DNA of 35,393 nt from JAXDJJ01 sp034665745 (GTDB taxonomy: Bacteria > Actinomycetota > CADDZG01 > WHSQ01), in NCBI GenBank assembly GCA_034665745.1, contig JAXDJJ010000014.1:1-35393 (forward strand), in the 5' to 3' direction. The position numbers and the translations under genes were made by a program. How positions within the stretch are numbered: the first letter of the stretch is position 1; the number at the start of each line of letters is the position of its first letter. Positions 14,993-23,935 of this stretch are shown here, one piece after another. Under the pieces are notes generated by a model, which did not search any database, had not been told where the DNA came from, and saw nothing but the letters and a program-made list of their open reading frames with translations.

Positions 14993-17900
14993 ATGGGTCA
15001 GCGGAAACAACCGCGCCGAGCGATCGGCCTGGCTTCGGCCGTCCTCTTAGTTGCGGCGCTGCTCGTCCCCCATGCCGGAGCGGCGACCACGACGGTCCTG
15101 CAAGAGGGGTTCGAGGGTGGCACCTTCCCGCCCTCGGGATGGTCAGTGCCGGCCGTGGCCCCCTCCAGCACGTTCAACTGGTCAAGGGTCGCCAACTGCG
15201 CGTCACTCAACGGCAACGCGTGCATCGAGGCACAAGGCACGACCGACAGTGGCTCAGGCCCGGAAGACAAGGCGTTCCTCGCGGTTCCCCAGTTCTCGAC
15301 CGCAGACGTCACGTCGCCGAAGCTCGAGTTGATGGTCTACGTCACGGGGAGCACCAGTACTTTCCGGATCGTCAAGAAGCACACTTCAGGTGACACCCAA
15401 TATGAGGATTCCCTCACGGTCCCCGCGCTCACCGCAGGCCAGGTGAATCAAGTCAGCATCAACCTGACGGCGAACACGACCTACGACATCGCGCTCGGGT
15501 TCGTCAGTTTCAACGACCCGCTCGACATCGTCCGCCTCGACTCGCTCGTCGTGTCGGGGACAACGGCCGACCCACCCCCGAACACCGCTCCTACCGCTAC
15601 CAACGTGGCTGTTAGCGGGTTGGAGGACCAAGCATTTCCTGTCCGCCTTCAGGGCGCGGACGCCGAGAACGCCATCTCCTACTCGGTCCTTACCCAGCCG
15701 GTCAACGGGACCCTGTCGGGAAGTGCTCCCCTATTCACGTACACGCCGAAGAAAGACTGGAACGGAACGGACTCGTTCACATACAAGGTCAACGACGGCA
15801 GCCAAGACAGCAATACCGCCACCGTGACCCTCACGGTCTCCGCGATGAACGATCAGCCCGTCGTCACCATGCCGGCGACCGCAGACTCGAGGCAGGGCCA
15901 ACAGATCGTCTTCACCTCGTCATTGAAACGCGAGGTCAAGGTCGCGGATATCGAATCTCAAACCGAAGGCTTGCCGGTCAACTTCTACGTCGCGGCTGCC
16001 CAAGCACCCGCAACGCTCCAAGGAGATATCACGGGTCTTACTTTCACGTCGGGCGACGGTACCGACGATAGCTACATCAGCGGCAGCGGCACGATCCCAG
16101 CCATCAACGCGGCCCTGAGCAAGATCCTGGTGGACCCGCCGAAGACATTCACGGGTACCGCCAACCTCACCGTCGGGATCGACGACAGGGGCCAAACCGG
16201 GCTCGGCATCGCGATCCCGGTCGAGAACCACACAGCTATAGAGATCAGCGGCGGCCCCGACGCATTCGCTGCCCTCCCCGACAAACCGCAGAAGAGTGCG
16301 GTTGGTCTCAACGTGTTCGACGACACCGGTGCCGGACAGACCATGAACACAGACGTGTGCTGGTGCATCACGAAGGTGACCTTGGGGAGCCAGACCGCCG
16401 GACTCACCCAGGAAGACGTCAAGTTCAAGATCGAGACCACCGGCGATCTCGTGGACTTCGACATCTACGAGGGTCAGGACGGGGTCACGAAGCAGGTCAA
16501 GGCCGGGACGTACAGCACAACCGTCTATCCCGGCTACTACGGGGGTCGCTCGGTGCGTATGGAGCTCTATCTGAAGCGGCAGCCGACTACGCCCGACGAA
16601 GAACAGGTCTTCAAGTTCACCGTCACCTCGGTCCCGGGCTCGAATGACCCGGAACCCGCCACCTCCGACGTTGTGCTCATCAAGGTGAAGGCACGCAACT
16701 ACAAGCCGGACCTATTGATATCTCAGGAGTTTCAAGAGAGCGGGGCGATCGGCAACGACCGCTACGAGGACGTCTTCGCCAACTCAATCACGGCACCGGC
16801 AGCCCATCAGCAGTTCTTGACTCCCAAAGCCCTGCAGGTTGGTGGGAACGCGGCCGGCTTCAACATCTGGATCCAGAACGATGGAACCTCTCCGGATATC
16901 TACGACCTGCAAGGTGACTCCGGTAGCGCGTTCGACGTCTTCTATTACGACAAGAACGGCCAGAACATCACCTCCCAGGTCACATCCGGCACCTACAAGA
17001 CCAACGAGCTCGATCCCAAGTCCCTCGGCGGCAACTCGCAGCAGATCCGGATGGTCCTGCAGGCACGCCAAGGTGCCGCACCGGGAACCCAGGAGCGCTT
17101 CCGAGTCCGAACCGTGACGCCTGGCCATTCGGACGGCGACATCGTTTCTGTCCTTGCCGAAATAGCCCAGGACATCCAGCCGGACATCGCCGTGATCTCC
17201 TCGCAGGCAAGTCAACAGATAGTGGGCTACGGGAAAACCACCGAGCACTTCGGAGTAGCCACACGCATGTACGAGAACGGCGAGATCGGTGCAACCAGCT
17301 CGTATCTCATCTGGCTCGACAACATGAATGCGACGAAGACCGGTCGCATGTACCTGCAAGGGAACGTGACCCAACCCGGCTACAGCGTGCGCTTCGTCGA
17401 GCAGAGCTACACGTCGGATCAGAACGGCCCGGTCTTCACCGACGTGACCACCCAGATGAAGGGCGGCACCTACGAATTCGATCTGGAATTCAACAGGATC
17501 CACATGGTGTGGGCCTATCTGACCGTAGGCCCAACCGCGAACCCCTTCGGATTCGCCAACGAGTTGAAGCTGCAGGCGATCTCACTCGATGGATTGCCCA
17601 AGAACCGCGACCACTTCATCATCGAGACGAAGCCTGTTCTGCTCAAACCCGACATCACCGGTGCCTTGTCTGCGATCTCTGGGGCCAGTGGTGGAGCGGG
17701 CAACGACATCTACAGCATCGGTGGTCTGACCGGCCCCCAAACACTCAGTCAGGACATCGGAGCCGGTGAGACGGCGGCGTACAACTTCAACATCTCCGAA
17801 GACGGAGTGGCCCAGAACGACGTGGTCTCGGTGCAAGCGACCACGACCGCCCAGCCCGGCTACACGATCAAGTGGTTCGACAACAAGAACACCGACATCA

Positions 17901-19921
17901 CGTCGGCGATCGCCGCGGGCACCTACACCCTGACGCTCGAACCCAACTCGCCAAGCCTGCCCGAGTCCTACAAGAAGTGGATCAGCATCAGGGCCGAGGT
18001 TCGAGCGGCCGATGATTCGGCCAAACTTCCCCCGCAAGTCGTATCGCTCACTGTTACGTCGAGCAAGTCCATCAAGGATCCGAAGCCCAGCGACACGTTC
18101 ACGACGAAGACGACGATGGCTTACCGCCCCGACCTCGTGCTGGTAACGAGCAACGGCAGAGGACCTACGGGGGCGGGGATCTTCAGCCGCACGCTGACGA
18201 CCGAAACGAACACCGAGAACCTGAAGGTCGGCGTCGTCAACGACCGGTTCCTCGCCGTCACGAACGCCGGAACGAAGCCGGACAGTTACCTGTTCAACAT
18301 CACCCCCCCGACCGGCATGAAGGTCACGCTTGGCACCAACACGACTCCCGGGAACACGTTCACGACCGGTTTGGTTCAGCCCGGACAGCTGATCACGGTG
18401 CCGATGAAGATCAAGCTGCCTTCCAGCCAAGAGATCGATCGCAACATCACCATGGGTATCGAGGTGAAGTCGGTCACGCGGCCAGGAGCCCAGGGTGATT
18501 CGGGCACCATGACCTACACGCCGAAGTTCGAGTGCGTCCCCAACTTCACCAAGACCATCGGCAACATCCAGATGAGTGGCAACTGCGTCCAGGTGACGGA
18601 CGAAGGATTCCTGATGTCGAGCAATTTCACGATCAACCGCCTCGACTTCTCGTTCGGGAGCAAGGTCGCCTTCTTCGACACGGCCACCAACACGCTGACC
18701 GCCACCGACGTGACGATCAAGTACGCGGGTTCGAACGTCGTGATCTTCGACGCACCGGGCAAGATCTCTTTGCCACTGACCTCCGCTGGCGGGACCTTGA
18801 ACGGCGACGGTACGAGCTCGAGCGTCTACGGCATGCAGATCGGCTACGGCCCAGTCACGATCAAGTTCCCGTCAGCGAATAACGCCGATGTCAGCCTTCC
18901 GCTGAAACCCATCCCTATGTTCGGCCAGGGCGCGGCGTCGCAACCTTTGACGGTCCCCGCGACCGGTGCAGCTCCCCCGACCGCTCCGCCTGCCGGAACG
19001 ACGATGGAGTTCCCGACGCTTCAGCTCGGTCCGATCGGCGTCGGCGATGTCATCACGAAGTACGACGCCGCCACCCAAACGTGGCTGGGATATGGACGCG
19101 CCGGGTTCCCGAACCTGCCGGTTCCGAAGCTGCCCGCCGTCGAGATCGCCATGCAGGCCAAGGGCGGCACGTTGAACTTCGCGTATCTCCGCATGAAGGC
19201 AGGCGTTGCCGGGATCCAGGTGGGCCCGATGACGGTCAACAAGCTCGAGGCCGAAGTTCGACTCAATCCGACCCAGGTCATCGGATCGATCGGTGCCGAT
19301 CTTGCCCCCACCCCCGTGACGTTGCCCGGTGCCGGCGAGAAGAAGCTGCCCCTGTTCTCGGTCGACGGCAAGTTCTACGTCAGCGATTACAAGCTCAGCA
19401 TCAAGGGAGCAGCCAAGCTACTGGGCATCCTCGAGTTCGGATCGTTCCAGGCCACCTACGAATACGGCGGCGTGATGCGGATGACGGCCATCCTCAACCA
19501 CTCGATCGACATCGGCATCGGCAACCTTGGAGTTCGCTCAGAGATCGACGGGTCCGTGGACACGAGCAGCGGCCGTTTCCAGATCGTCGGGACCGGAACT
19601 GCCTCGCTCGGGAAATTCAGCGCGGGCATCGAGGCGGTTCTGTCAACGAAGGGCATCGCTGCGTGCGGCAAGATCGACCTTGCCGTAAAGACGGTCGGCG
19701 TCGGCTTCGGGATGAAGTGGAGCAATGCGAGCATCCAGGCCTTCACCGGATGCAACCTCGACGACTACAAAGACGTCGACGCTCCCCCTCACGTGGACTT
19801 CGACAGCCTGAGCGCGGCCACAGAAACCCTGCTAGGGCAGGTCGACCCCATCCGAGCCCAGATCGCATCGGCAAGTGCCGCACTAAAGAACATCGGATTG
19901 CCTAGTCTTTCCGGATTGTGA
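14993..19921 (+). CDS. Giant secreted multidomain beta-sandwich protein
   Basis: 1642 residues from ATG 14993; an in-frame ATG at 14945 would put 16 odd residues ahead of the signal peptide (GLASAVLLVAALLVPHAGA). Order: a jelly-roll adhesin-like domain (about 30-190, EGFEGGTFPPSGWS); a cadherin/Ig-like domain with DWNGTDSFTYKVNDGSQDSN (about 195-285); a further domain to about 420; about five related modules (434-1180); and a C-terminal all-beta region (1180-1600) with a short helical end. No sortase signal or C-terminal membrane helix is visible, so it is released or held non-covalently. It probably has an adhesion or cell-envelope structural role; the C-terminal part is unrecognised. Its TGA overlaps the lipoprotein ATG (TGATG), implying joint production. 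Confidence 0.8.
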   Translation: MGQRKQPRRAIGLASAVLLVAALLVPHAGAATTTVLQEGFEGGTFPPSGWSVPAVAPSSTFNWSRVANCASLNGNACIEAQGTTDSGSGPEDKAFLAVPQFSTADVTSPKLELMVYVTGSTSTFRIVKKHTSGDTQYEDSLTVPALTAGQVNQVSINLTANTTYDIALGFVSFNDPLDIVRLDSLVVSGTTADPPPNTAPTATNVAVSGLEDQAFPVRLQGADAENAISYSVLTQPVNGTLSGSAPLFTYTPKKDWNGTDSFTYKVNDGSQDSNTATVTLTVSAMNDQPVVTMPATADSRQGQQIVFTSSLKREVKVADIESQTEGLPVNFYVAAAQAPATLQGDITGLTFTSGDGTDDSYISGSGTIPAINAALSKILVDPPKTFTGTANLTVGIDDRGQTGLGIAIPVENHTAIEISGGPDAFAALPDKPQKSAVGLNVFDDTGAGQTMNTDVCWCITKVTLGSQTAGLTQEDVKFKIETTGDLVDFDIYEGQDGVTKQVKAGTYSTTVYPGYYGGRSVRMELYLKRQPTTPDEEQVFKFTVTSVPGSNDPEPATSDVVLIKVKARNYKPDLLISQEFQESGAIGNDRYEDVFANSITAPAAHQQFLTPKALQVGGNAAGFNIWIQNDGTSPDIYDLQGDSGSAFDVFYYDKNGQNITSQVTSGTYKTNELDPKSLGGNSQQIRMVLQARQGAAPGTQERFRVRTVTPGHSDGDIVSVLAEIAQDIQPDIAVISSQASQQIVGYGKTTEHFGVATRMYENGEIGATSSYLIWLDNMNATKTGRMYLQGNVTQPGYSVRFVEQSYTSDQNGPVFTDVTTQMKGGTYEFDLEFNRIHMVWAYLTVGPTANPFGFANELKLQAISLDGLPKNRDHFIIETKPVLLKPDITGALSAISGASGGAGNDIYSIGGLTGPQTLSQDIGAGETAAYNFNISEDGVAQNDVVSVQATTTAQPGYTIKWFDNKNTDITSAIAAGTYTLTLEPNSPSLPESYKKWISIRAEVRAADDSAKLPPQVVSLTVTSSKSIKDPKPSDTFTTKTTMAYRPDLVLVTSNGRGPTGAGIFSRTLTTETNTENLKVGVVNDRFLAVTNAGTKPDSYLFNITPPTGMKVTLGTNTTPGNTFTTGLVQPGQLITVPMKIKLPSSQEIDRNITMGIEVKSVTRPGAQGDSGTMTYTPKFECVPNFTKTIGNIQMSGNCVQVTDEGFLMSSNFTINRLDFSFGSKVAFFDTATNTLTATDVTIKYAGSNVVIFDAPGKISLPLTSAGGTLNGDGTSSSVYGMQIGYGPVTIKFPSANNADVSLPLKPIPMFGQGAASQPLTVPATGAAPPTAPPAGTTMEFPTLQLGPIGVGDVITKYDAATQTWLGYGRAGFPNLPVPKLPAVEIAMQAKGGTLNFAYLRMKAGVAGIQVGPMTVNKLEAEVRLNPTQVIGSIGADLAPTPVTLPGAGEKKLPLFSVDGKFYVSDYKLSIKGAAKLLGILEFGSFQATYEYGGVMRMTAILNHSIDIGIGNLGVRSEIDGSVDTSSGRFQIVGTGTASLGKFSAGIEAVLSTKGIAACGKIDLAVKTVGVGFGMKWSNASIQAFTGCNLDDYKDVDAPPHVDFDSLSAATETLLGQVDPIRAQIASASAALKNIGLPSLSGL
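16247..18530 (+). repeat. About five diverged tandem protein modules in the giant protein
   Basis: At protein level a module of roughly 110-170 residues recurs. Each has an entry strand (FNIWIQNDG, YLIWLDNMN, YNFNISEDG, FLAVTNAGT). A middle part follows with a D-x-x-x-I/V turn and an A/SGTY strand: KAGTYSTTVYP, TSGTYKTNELD, KGGTYEFDLEF, AAGTYTLTLEP. The exit is PD followed by a hydrophobic strand: KPDLLIS (about 16703), QPDIAVIS (17177), KPDITGALS (17645), RPDLVLVTS (18125). They resemble Ig-like or CARDB-like beta-sandwiches without an exact family match. Confidence 0.65.
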
Positions 19922-20637
19922 TGAAACGGGTCCTCGCAGGGGCGCTCCTTCTTGTGCTGCTCGCGAGCTGTCGGACAGAGACGGTCCTTGTGATCAACGA
20001 GGACGGTTCCGGCACCTTCACATCCGAGATCGAGATGGAAAACCGTTACTTCCAGCTGCTATCGCAAGAGGGTGACCCGATCCAGGGTCTCGAGGACAAC
20101 GCAAAGAACGCGTCGTTCCCCGTAACGACCGAACGTCTGGACACGGATAAGACCAAAGGTTTGCGTGCGAGCTTCGAGTTCTCCGATATCGAAGACATGA
20201 AGGCGAAGTTCGCGGAGCTCAACAATGCCGACGAACAAGGAGCGTCAGCACTGTGGGCGGACGCGACGATCGAAGAGACCGACAGTGGGTGGATGTTCGA
20301 AGCCGAACAGAGCGGGGGCTTCGGCGGAGCTGAGTCCGAGCAGGTTCTCGACCCCGAGGAGCTCGACAAGATCCTCGACTCCAAGACGACGGTCACGCTG
20401 CCCGGCCCGAAGGGCGAGAACAACGCCACTGAAGCCGTTGAATCAGACGGCTCGACAACCTTCACCTGGGACCTGAACCCAGCCACCGCCACGCATCTGT
20501 CGGCCCACACCGTCTACCCGGAGTCTCTGCTCGACAAGCTGCTCGGCCCCCTGGGGCTAGGGATCCTCGGAGGTCTCATCCTCATCGGTGGAGCGTTCTT
20601 CTTCATGAAGCGAAGGACCCCGGACACGAGCAAGTAA
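19921..20637 (+). CDS. LppM-like lipoprotein with C-terminal membrane helix
   Basis: 238 residues. A lipoprotein signal with lipobox (MKRVLAGALLLVLLASC, Cys17) is followed by TETVLVINEDGSGTFTSEIEM, the opening of the LppM-type domain known from mycobacterial envelope lipoproteins. A globular part runs to about residue 200, then a membrane helix (LGLGILGGLILIGGAFFFM) and a basic tail (KRRTPDTSK). It is therefore anchored at both ends. ATG 19921 shares a base with the stop of the giant secreted gene (TGATG). This tight coupling suggests that it holds, folds or helps export that protein, which is an inference. Confidence 0.75.
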   Translation: MKRVLAGALLLVLLASCRTETVLVINEDGSGTFTSEIEMENRYFQLLSQEGDPIQGLEDNAKNASFPVTTERLDTDKTKGLRASFEFSDIEDMKAKFAELNNADEQGASALWADATIEETDSGWMFEAEQSGGFGGAESEQVLDPEELDKILDSKTTVTLPGPKGENNATEAVESDGSTTFTWDLNPATATHLSAHTVYPESLLDKLLGPLGLGILGGLILIGGAFFFMKRRTPDTSK

Positions 20638-20682
20638 ACCGACTAACCTCTCGCCCACCAACTCAACGCGGGGGGCGAAATA

Positions 20683-21438
20683 GTGGGCAGTCTCGAGTTT
20701 CTCCTGTTTCCGATCGCGGTCCTTGGACTTCTCGGTATGGGGGTGGCCGCCCTTCTCGGATCTCGGCGAGAAGAGGATCCACTTGGCCGACGCCCGTACA
20801 CGATCTATCTAAGTGCGGTCAGCTTCATAGCCTTGTTCGTTCTGCTGTTCGCGTTGTTCTCGGCTATCTCGGGACTGGGCAAGATCGTCTTCACCGAAGG
20901 ACAGAGGCCGGGCGACTGCTTCGGAAGCGGTTTCGGGCAGGTGTGCTCCACCTCATCGATGAGTTCAGGGATGGTGATGGAGGGCGACAGCTTTAGGGGT
21001 CCGGATCAATCCTCCCCAAGCCACGACCAAGACGTTCGGAACGTCGTTCAACAAGTGGCTACCGGCCTGATGGCCCTGTTGGTCCTGCTCTTCCACACCC
21101 GCCGTCTTCGCTCGCTTAGTGCCGAACCCACCTTCGATGGGTCGGCGGCAGAACGGACGTACATCAACTACCTGTACGCGGTCTGTTTCGCTGCGGTGCT
21201 GGTCGCGCTTAGTTCAGGGGGAGCATTCTTGTTCGCTGCTTACCGAGCGATCGCCCCCGGAACCGTCGCGTTCGCCAACGACATCGATTCAGAACGTGAA
21301 GACGCTCTCGTTCAACTCCTTAGCAGCGGAGCGCTCACCGCGGTGTCGTTGTGGCTCTTCAAGATGAAGTGGACGAAGATCGAGTCGAGGTCCGGCCCAC
21401 TGGCTCCGAGCGGGAGCCCCGAAGCGACAGCGTCCTAA
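20683..21438 (+). CDS. Four-helix membrane protein, unknown function
   Basis: 251 residues with helices at about 5-25 (LLFPIAVLGLLGMGVAALLG), 40-66 (IYLSAVSFIALFVLLFALFSAISG), 125-140 (GLMALLVLLFH) and 163-185 (YAVCFAAVLVALSSGGAFLF), plus a shorter hydrophobic stretch near 215-228. An extracytoplasmic loop between helices 2 and 3 has two cysteines (GDCFGSGFGQVCS) that could form a disulfide. The arrangement resembles the DUF5671-like membrane proteins of actinobacteria, but I cannot assign a family. The GTG start has GGGGGG seven bases upstream. It lies 45 bases after the lipoprotein gene and 13 before the zinc-finger gene on the same strand, so co-transcription is likely. Confidence 0.65.
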   Translation: MGSLEFLLFPIAVLGLLGMGVAALLGSRREEDPLGRRPYTIYLSAVSFIALFVLLFALFSAISGLGKIVFTEGQRPGDCFGSGFGQVCSTSSMSSGMVMEGDSFRGPDQSSPSHDQDVRNVVQQVATGLMALLVLLFHTRRLRSLSAEPTFDGSAAERTYINYLYAVCFAAVLVALSSGGAFLFAAYRAIAPGTVAFANDIDSEREDALVQLLSSGALTAVSLWLFKMKWTKIESRSGPLAPSGSPEATAS

Positions 21439-21451
21439 GAGGGGCCCAACG

Positions 21452-21742
21452 ATGGCTGATGGTTGTTCTCACCTCGACACGATCCAAGAGGTAACGCCGC
21501 AAGCGGATGGATGCGTCACGTGTCTCGAGATAGGCGCTCGGTGGGTCCACCTCCGACTGTGCCGGACGTGCGGGTATGTGGGCTGTTGTGACTCGTCTCC
21601 CAACAAGCACGCGTCCGCGCATGCCAGGGATACCGAACACCCGATCGTGCAGTCGTTCGAGCCGGGCGAGGACTGGTTCTGGTGCTACGTGGACGAGACG
21701 AGCTTCATGATCGAGGGTGCGACGAGCTTCAGCTATCGCTAG
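21452..21742 (+). CDS. UBP-type zinc-finger protein
   Basis: A 96-residue protein consisting of one UBP-type (ZnF-UBP) domain, which in eukaryotes binds the ubiquitin C-terminus. Ligands are visible: CSHL near the start, CVTCLEIG, CRTCGYVGCCDSS, then KHASAHARDTEHPI, ending WCYVDETSF. Stand-alone copies occur widely in actinobacteria without a known partner. No ubiquitin-like gene is visible here, so the ligand is unknown. ATG 21452 has a purine-rich AGAGGGG ahead. Its stop overlaps the stop of the opposite-strand gene by four bases. Confidence 0.9.
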   Translation: MADGCSHLDTIQEVTPQADGCVTCLEIGARWVHLRLCRTCGYVGCCDSSPNKHASAHARDTEHPIVQSFEPGEDWFWCYVDETSFMIEGATSFSYR

Positions 21743-22818
21743 AGGTTGATCACGTGGCCCGTACGCGGGTCGCTCTTGCCGGACAGCACCTCTAGCCACG
21801 CGTCGCGCAAGCCCTCGGGTCCTTTGCTCTCAACGACATCGACCCAACCCTCGACCGTCGGCGCGAAGCGGCTCCACGCGGCACCAAGGGTGCGCTCGAG
21901 TCCGCCCGGCCCCCAGTCTGAGCGTCGTTTGCTCATCTGGTCAGGCGCGAAGAAGAACTGGGGTTGCGGACCGGCGAGATCACCCGAGCCGAACGAGGTG
22001 TCGTGATGGGTAGCGCCGACGACTGAATCGAACCGCAGGCTGTCGCCGAAGTGCTCGTGGATCGTTTCGCGGAGCGCGGTGTTGCCAGCCACGTCCACGT
22101 AGATCGTGGGCTGGTCGGTCGGTAGGGATGACACCTCCTCGTAGCTCACCACTTGGTCGTAACAGCCGAGGCTCTCGGTGAACTCAACGTTGGCAGCCGA
22201 GGTAAGACCGACGATCCGAGGATGCTCGTCCCGAGATCGCATGCAGAAAGCGGTGCCGTATGCCGTCTTGCTCGATGCCGACGAGAGCACTGCGACCCCG
22301 GCGTCGAAGTAACCGTTGTCGGCGAGGAAGTCGTCCAACATGAACGATGTCGCGAACAGTGGTTTGTAGAGGATCTGTAGGTCCTCGCGTGGCAACGCGT
22401 ACGACTCGTCGGTGGCGGTGGCCTGGTAGTTGTTGTAGACGCCCGGCAAACCAGCACGGTGAACGCTTCCGTCCCGGAACCCACGTTCGCTCACGTCGGT
22501 TGGTTTGACGAGCAAGTGACTGGATGGCGGGAGGTAGCCGTAGAACCGCTCGCCGGTCGGTACTCCGTCCACGTTCGACGCGACGACATCGGCGAAGCCC
22601 CACAACGGGACGCGGCCCCATCCCTCGGGGGCCGGGAAGAACGACCAGTAGTTCAAGAGGTCACCAGTCAGCGCGTAGGTCACGTTGTTGGCGGTCATCC
22701 CCACGCGATCGACACGCAGCAACGCTTCGCCATCCCCTACCTCGGGGACAGGAGCCTCGTCGATCCGTGTATCCGACAGATCGGTTCGGTTCGTGAGGAG
22801 GTCCCAACCCTTGTCCAT
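21739..22818 (-). CDS. DUF2855 family protein (quinone-reductase-like)
   Basis: A 359-residue protein of the DUF2855 family, distantly related to medium-chain dehydrogenase/reductase quinone oxidoreductases. GDGEALLRVDRVGMTANNVTYALTGDLLNYWSFFP matches the MDR N-terminal fold. Around residues 170-200 AVLSSASSKTAYGTAFCM takes the place of the nucleotide-binding glycine loop. No zinc ligands are seen. It probably binds NADPH, with unknown substrate. It is divergent from the alkyltransferase-like gene (21 bases apart) and tail-to-tail with the zinc finger. Confidence 0.85.
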   Translation of the reverse strand: MDKGWDLLTNRTDLSDTRIDEAPVPEVGDGEALLRVDRVGMTANNVTYALTGDLLNYWSFFPAPEGWGRVPLWGFADVVASNVDGVPTGERFYGYLPPSSHLLVKPTDVSERGFRDGSVHRAGLPGVYNNYQATATDESYALPREDLQILYKPLFATSFMLDDFLADNGYFDAGVAVLSSASSKTAYGTAFCMRSRDEHPRIVGLTSAANVEFTESLGCYDQVVSYEEVSSLPTDQPTIYVDVAGNTALRETIHEHFGDSLRFDSVVGATHHDTSFGSGDLAGPQPQFFFAPDQMSKRRSDWGPGGLERTLGAAWSRFAPTVEGWVDVVESKGPEGLRDAWLEVLSGKSDPRTGHVINL

Positions 22819-22839
22819 GGGCTCAGGTTAAATCCCCTG

Positions 22840-23118
22840 ATGCCCACCTTCGAAGACCAGGTCTCGAGAGCCATCAGGGCGTTGCGTCCGGGCGAGGTCG
22901 CCACCTATGGCGAGATAGCGCAGGAAGCAGGCTTCCCAGGAGCGGCTCGGGCGGTCGGAAACGTCCTCGCCGGCTCCGAGGGCCTCCCGTGGTGGCGAGT
23001 CATCCACGCGGACGGCAGCTTGGTCACCCACAACCGCGTCGAGCAGGAGCGCCGTCTGAAAGCTGAAGGCGTTCAGATCACGAACGGACGGGTTCGCGTG
23101 GTCAGGTCTAAGTCGTGA
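22840..23118 (+). CDS. Alkyltransferase-like DNA-repair protein (ATL)
   Basis: A 92-residue MGMT-family protein that binds O6-alkylguanine in DNA without removing the alkyl group and flags it for nucleotide excision repair. The helix-turn-helix part (ATYGEIAQEAGFPGAARAVGN) keeps the nucleotide-flipping Tyr23 and the arginine finger Arg37. The active site PCHR of true methyltransferases is PWWR (50-53), with tryptophan at the acceptor cysteine, as in ATLs; the usual His is also changed to Trp. ATG 22840 was chosen because the longer frame upstream is antisense to the DUF2855 gene. Its end overlaps the ABC permease by eleven bases. Confidence 0.9.
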   Translation: MPTFEDQVSRAIRALRPGEVATYGEIAQEAGFPGAARAVGNVLAGSEGLPWWRVIHADGSLVTHNRVEQERRLKAEGVQITNGRVRVVRSKS

Positions 23119-23935
23119 CGCGTTTCTGGAACCCATCGATACCAACCCAACCCAGTAGCGCGATGAAACCGATCATCGCGAGGTAGATGGCGCCGATCGG
23201 CATGTGCGGCAGTTGCGGGGTGAGTGCTGCTCGGAACGATTCGCTCATGTAGACGAGTGGATTGATGAGCACGGCCCACTTCAACCACGGGATGGGATCG
23301 AGCGATGCCCACGGGTAGTAGGTGGCGCCAAGGAACGTGACCGGGATGACCACCACGCTGAACACCAGAGTGACCTGTTGAGGTTTCACGCGCGTTCCGA
23401 TCGCTAGTCCGAGGGTCGCACCAAGAACCGTAGCCAACGGCAGGAACGTGAGTAGTTCGGGCCACGAGATGTTGAGGTGAACCGGCGTTGCCGGGATGAA
23501 CGTCGCCAAGGGGAAGACGATCACGGCCGCGAGGAGGCCCTGAAGAGCTCCCGCTGTGATCTTCTCCACCGCGACTCCCCACACCGGCAGAGGTGCCATC
23601 ACGCGATCCTCGATCTCGCGCGTGTACCCGAACTCCTGAACCAACGGGATCATGACCGCTTGGATCCCTTGGAAGATGCACGCGATAGCGACGACGCCGG
23701 GGACCAGCAAGCTGGAGAACGTGGCTTCGCCTTGCGCGCCGCCGATCCCCTGCCCGATCTTCGGGAAGACGTAGGTGAATACGAAGACGAACAACAGCGG
23801 CTGCATCACTGTTCGGAGGATGAAAGACGCGAGGTTCGCCCGAAGCACCGCGACGTCCCGCAAGAGCATCGCCTTGAAGGCCGATAGGGACGCATCACGA
23901 GCGGGCCGTAGCTGAGCCAAGGCAAGATCGCTCAA
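23108..23935 (-). CDS. ABC-2 type exporter permease
   Basis: 275 residues, ABC-2 membrane family, with six hydrophobic segments after a cytoplasmic N-terminus (AMLLRDVAVLRANLASFILRTVMQPLLFVFVFTYVF). VEKITAGALQGLLAAVIVFPLATF, LLTFLPLATVLGATLGLAIG and VVVIPVTFLGATYYPW are typical, as is the late periplasmic loop before PLVYMSESFRAAL. The start is TTG 23935 inside a TTGA overlap with the ATPase stop, with AAGGAG eight bases upstream. With the preceding gene it forms an export system of the DrrAB/NodIJ/lipid-or-drug type; the substrate is unknown. Confidence 0.88.
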   Translation of the reverse strand: MSDLALAQLRPARDASLSAFKAMLLRDVAVLRANLASFILRTVMQPLLFVFVFTYVFPKIGQGIGGAQGEATFSSLLVPGVVAIACIFQGIQAVMIPLVQEFGYTREIEDRVMAPLPVWGVAVEKITAGALQGLLAAVIVFPLATFIPATPVHLNISWPELLTFLPLATVLGATLGLAIGTRVKPQQVTLVFSVVVIPVTFLGATYYPWASLDPIPWLKWAVLINPLVYMSESFRAALTPQLPHMPIGAIYLAMIGFIALLGWVGIDGFQKRVTT

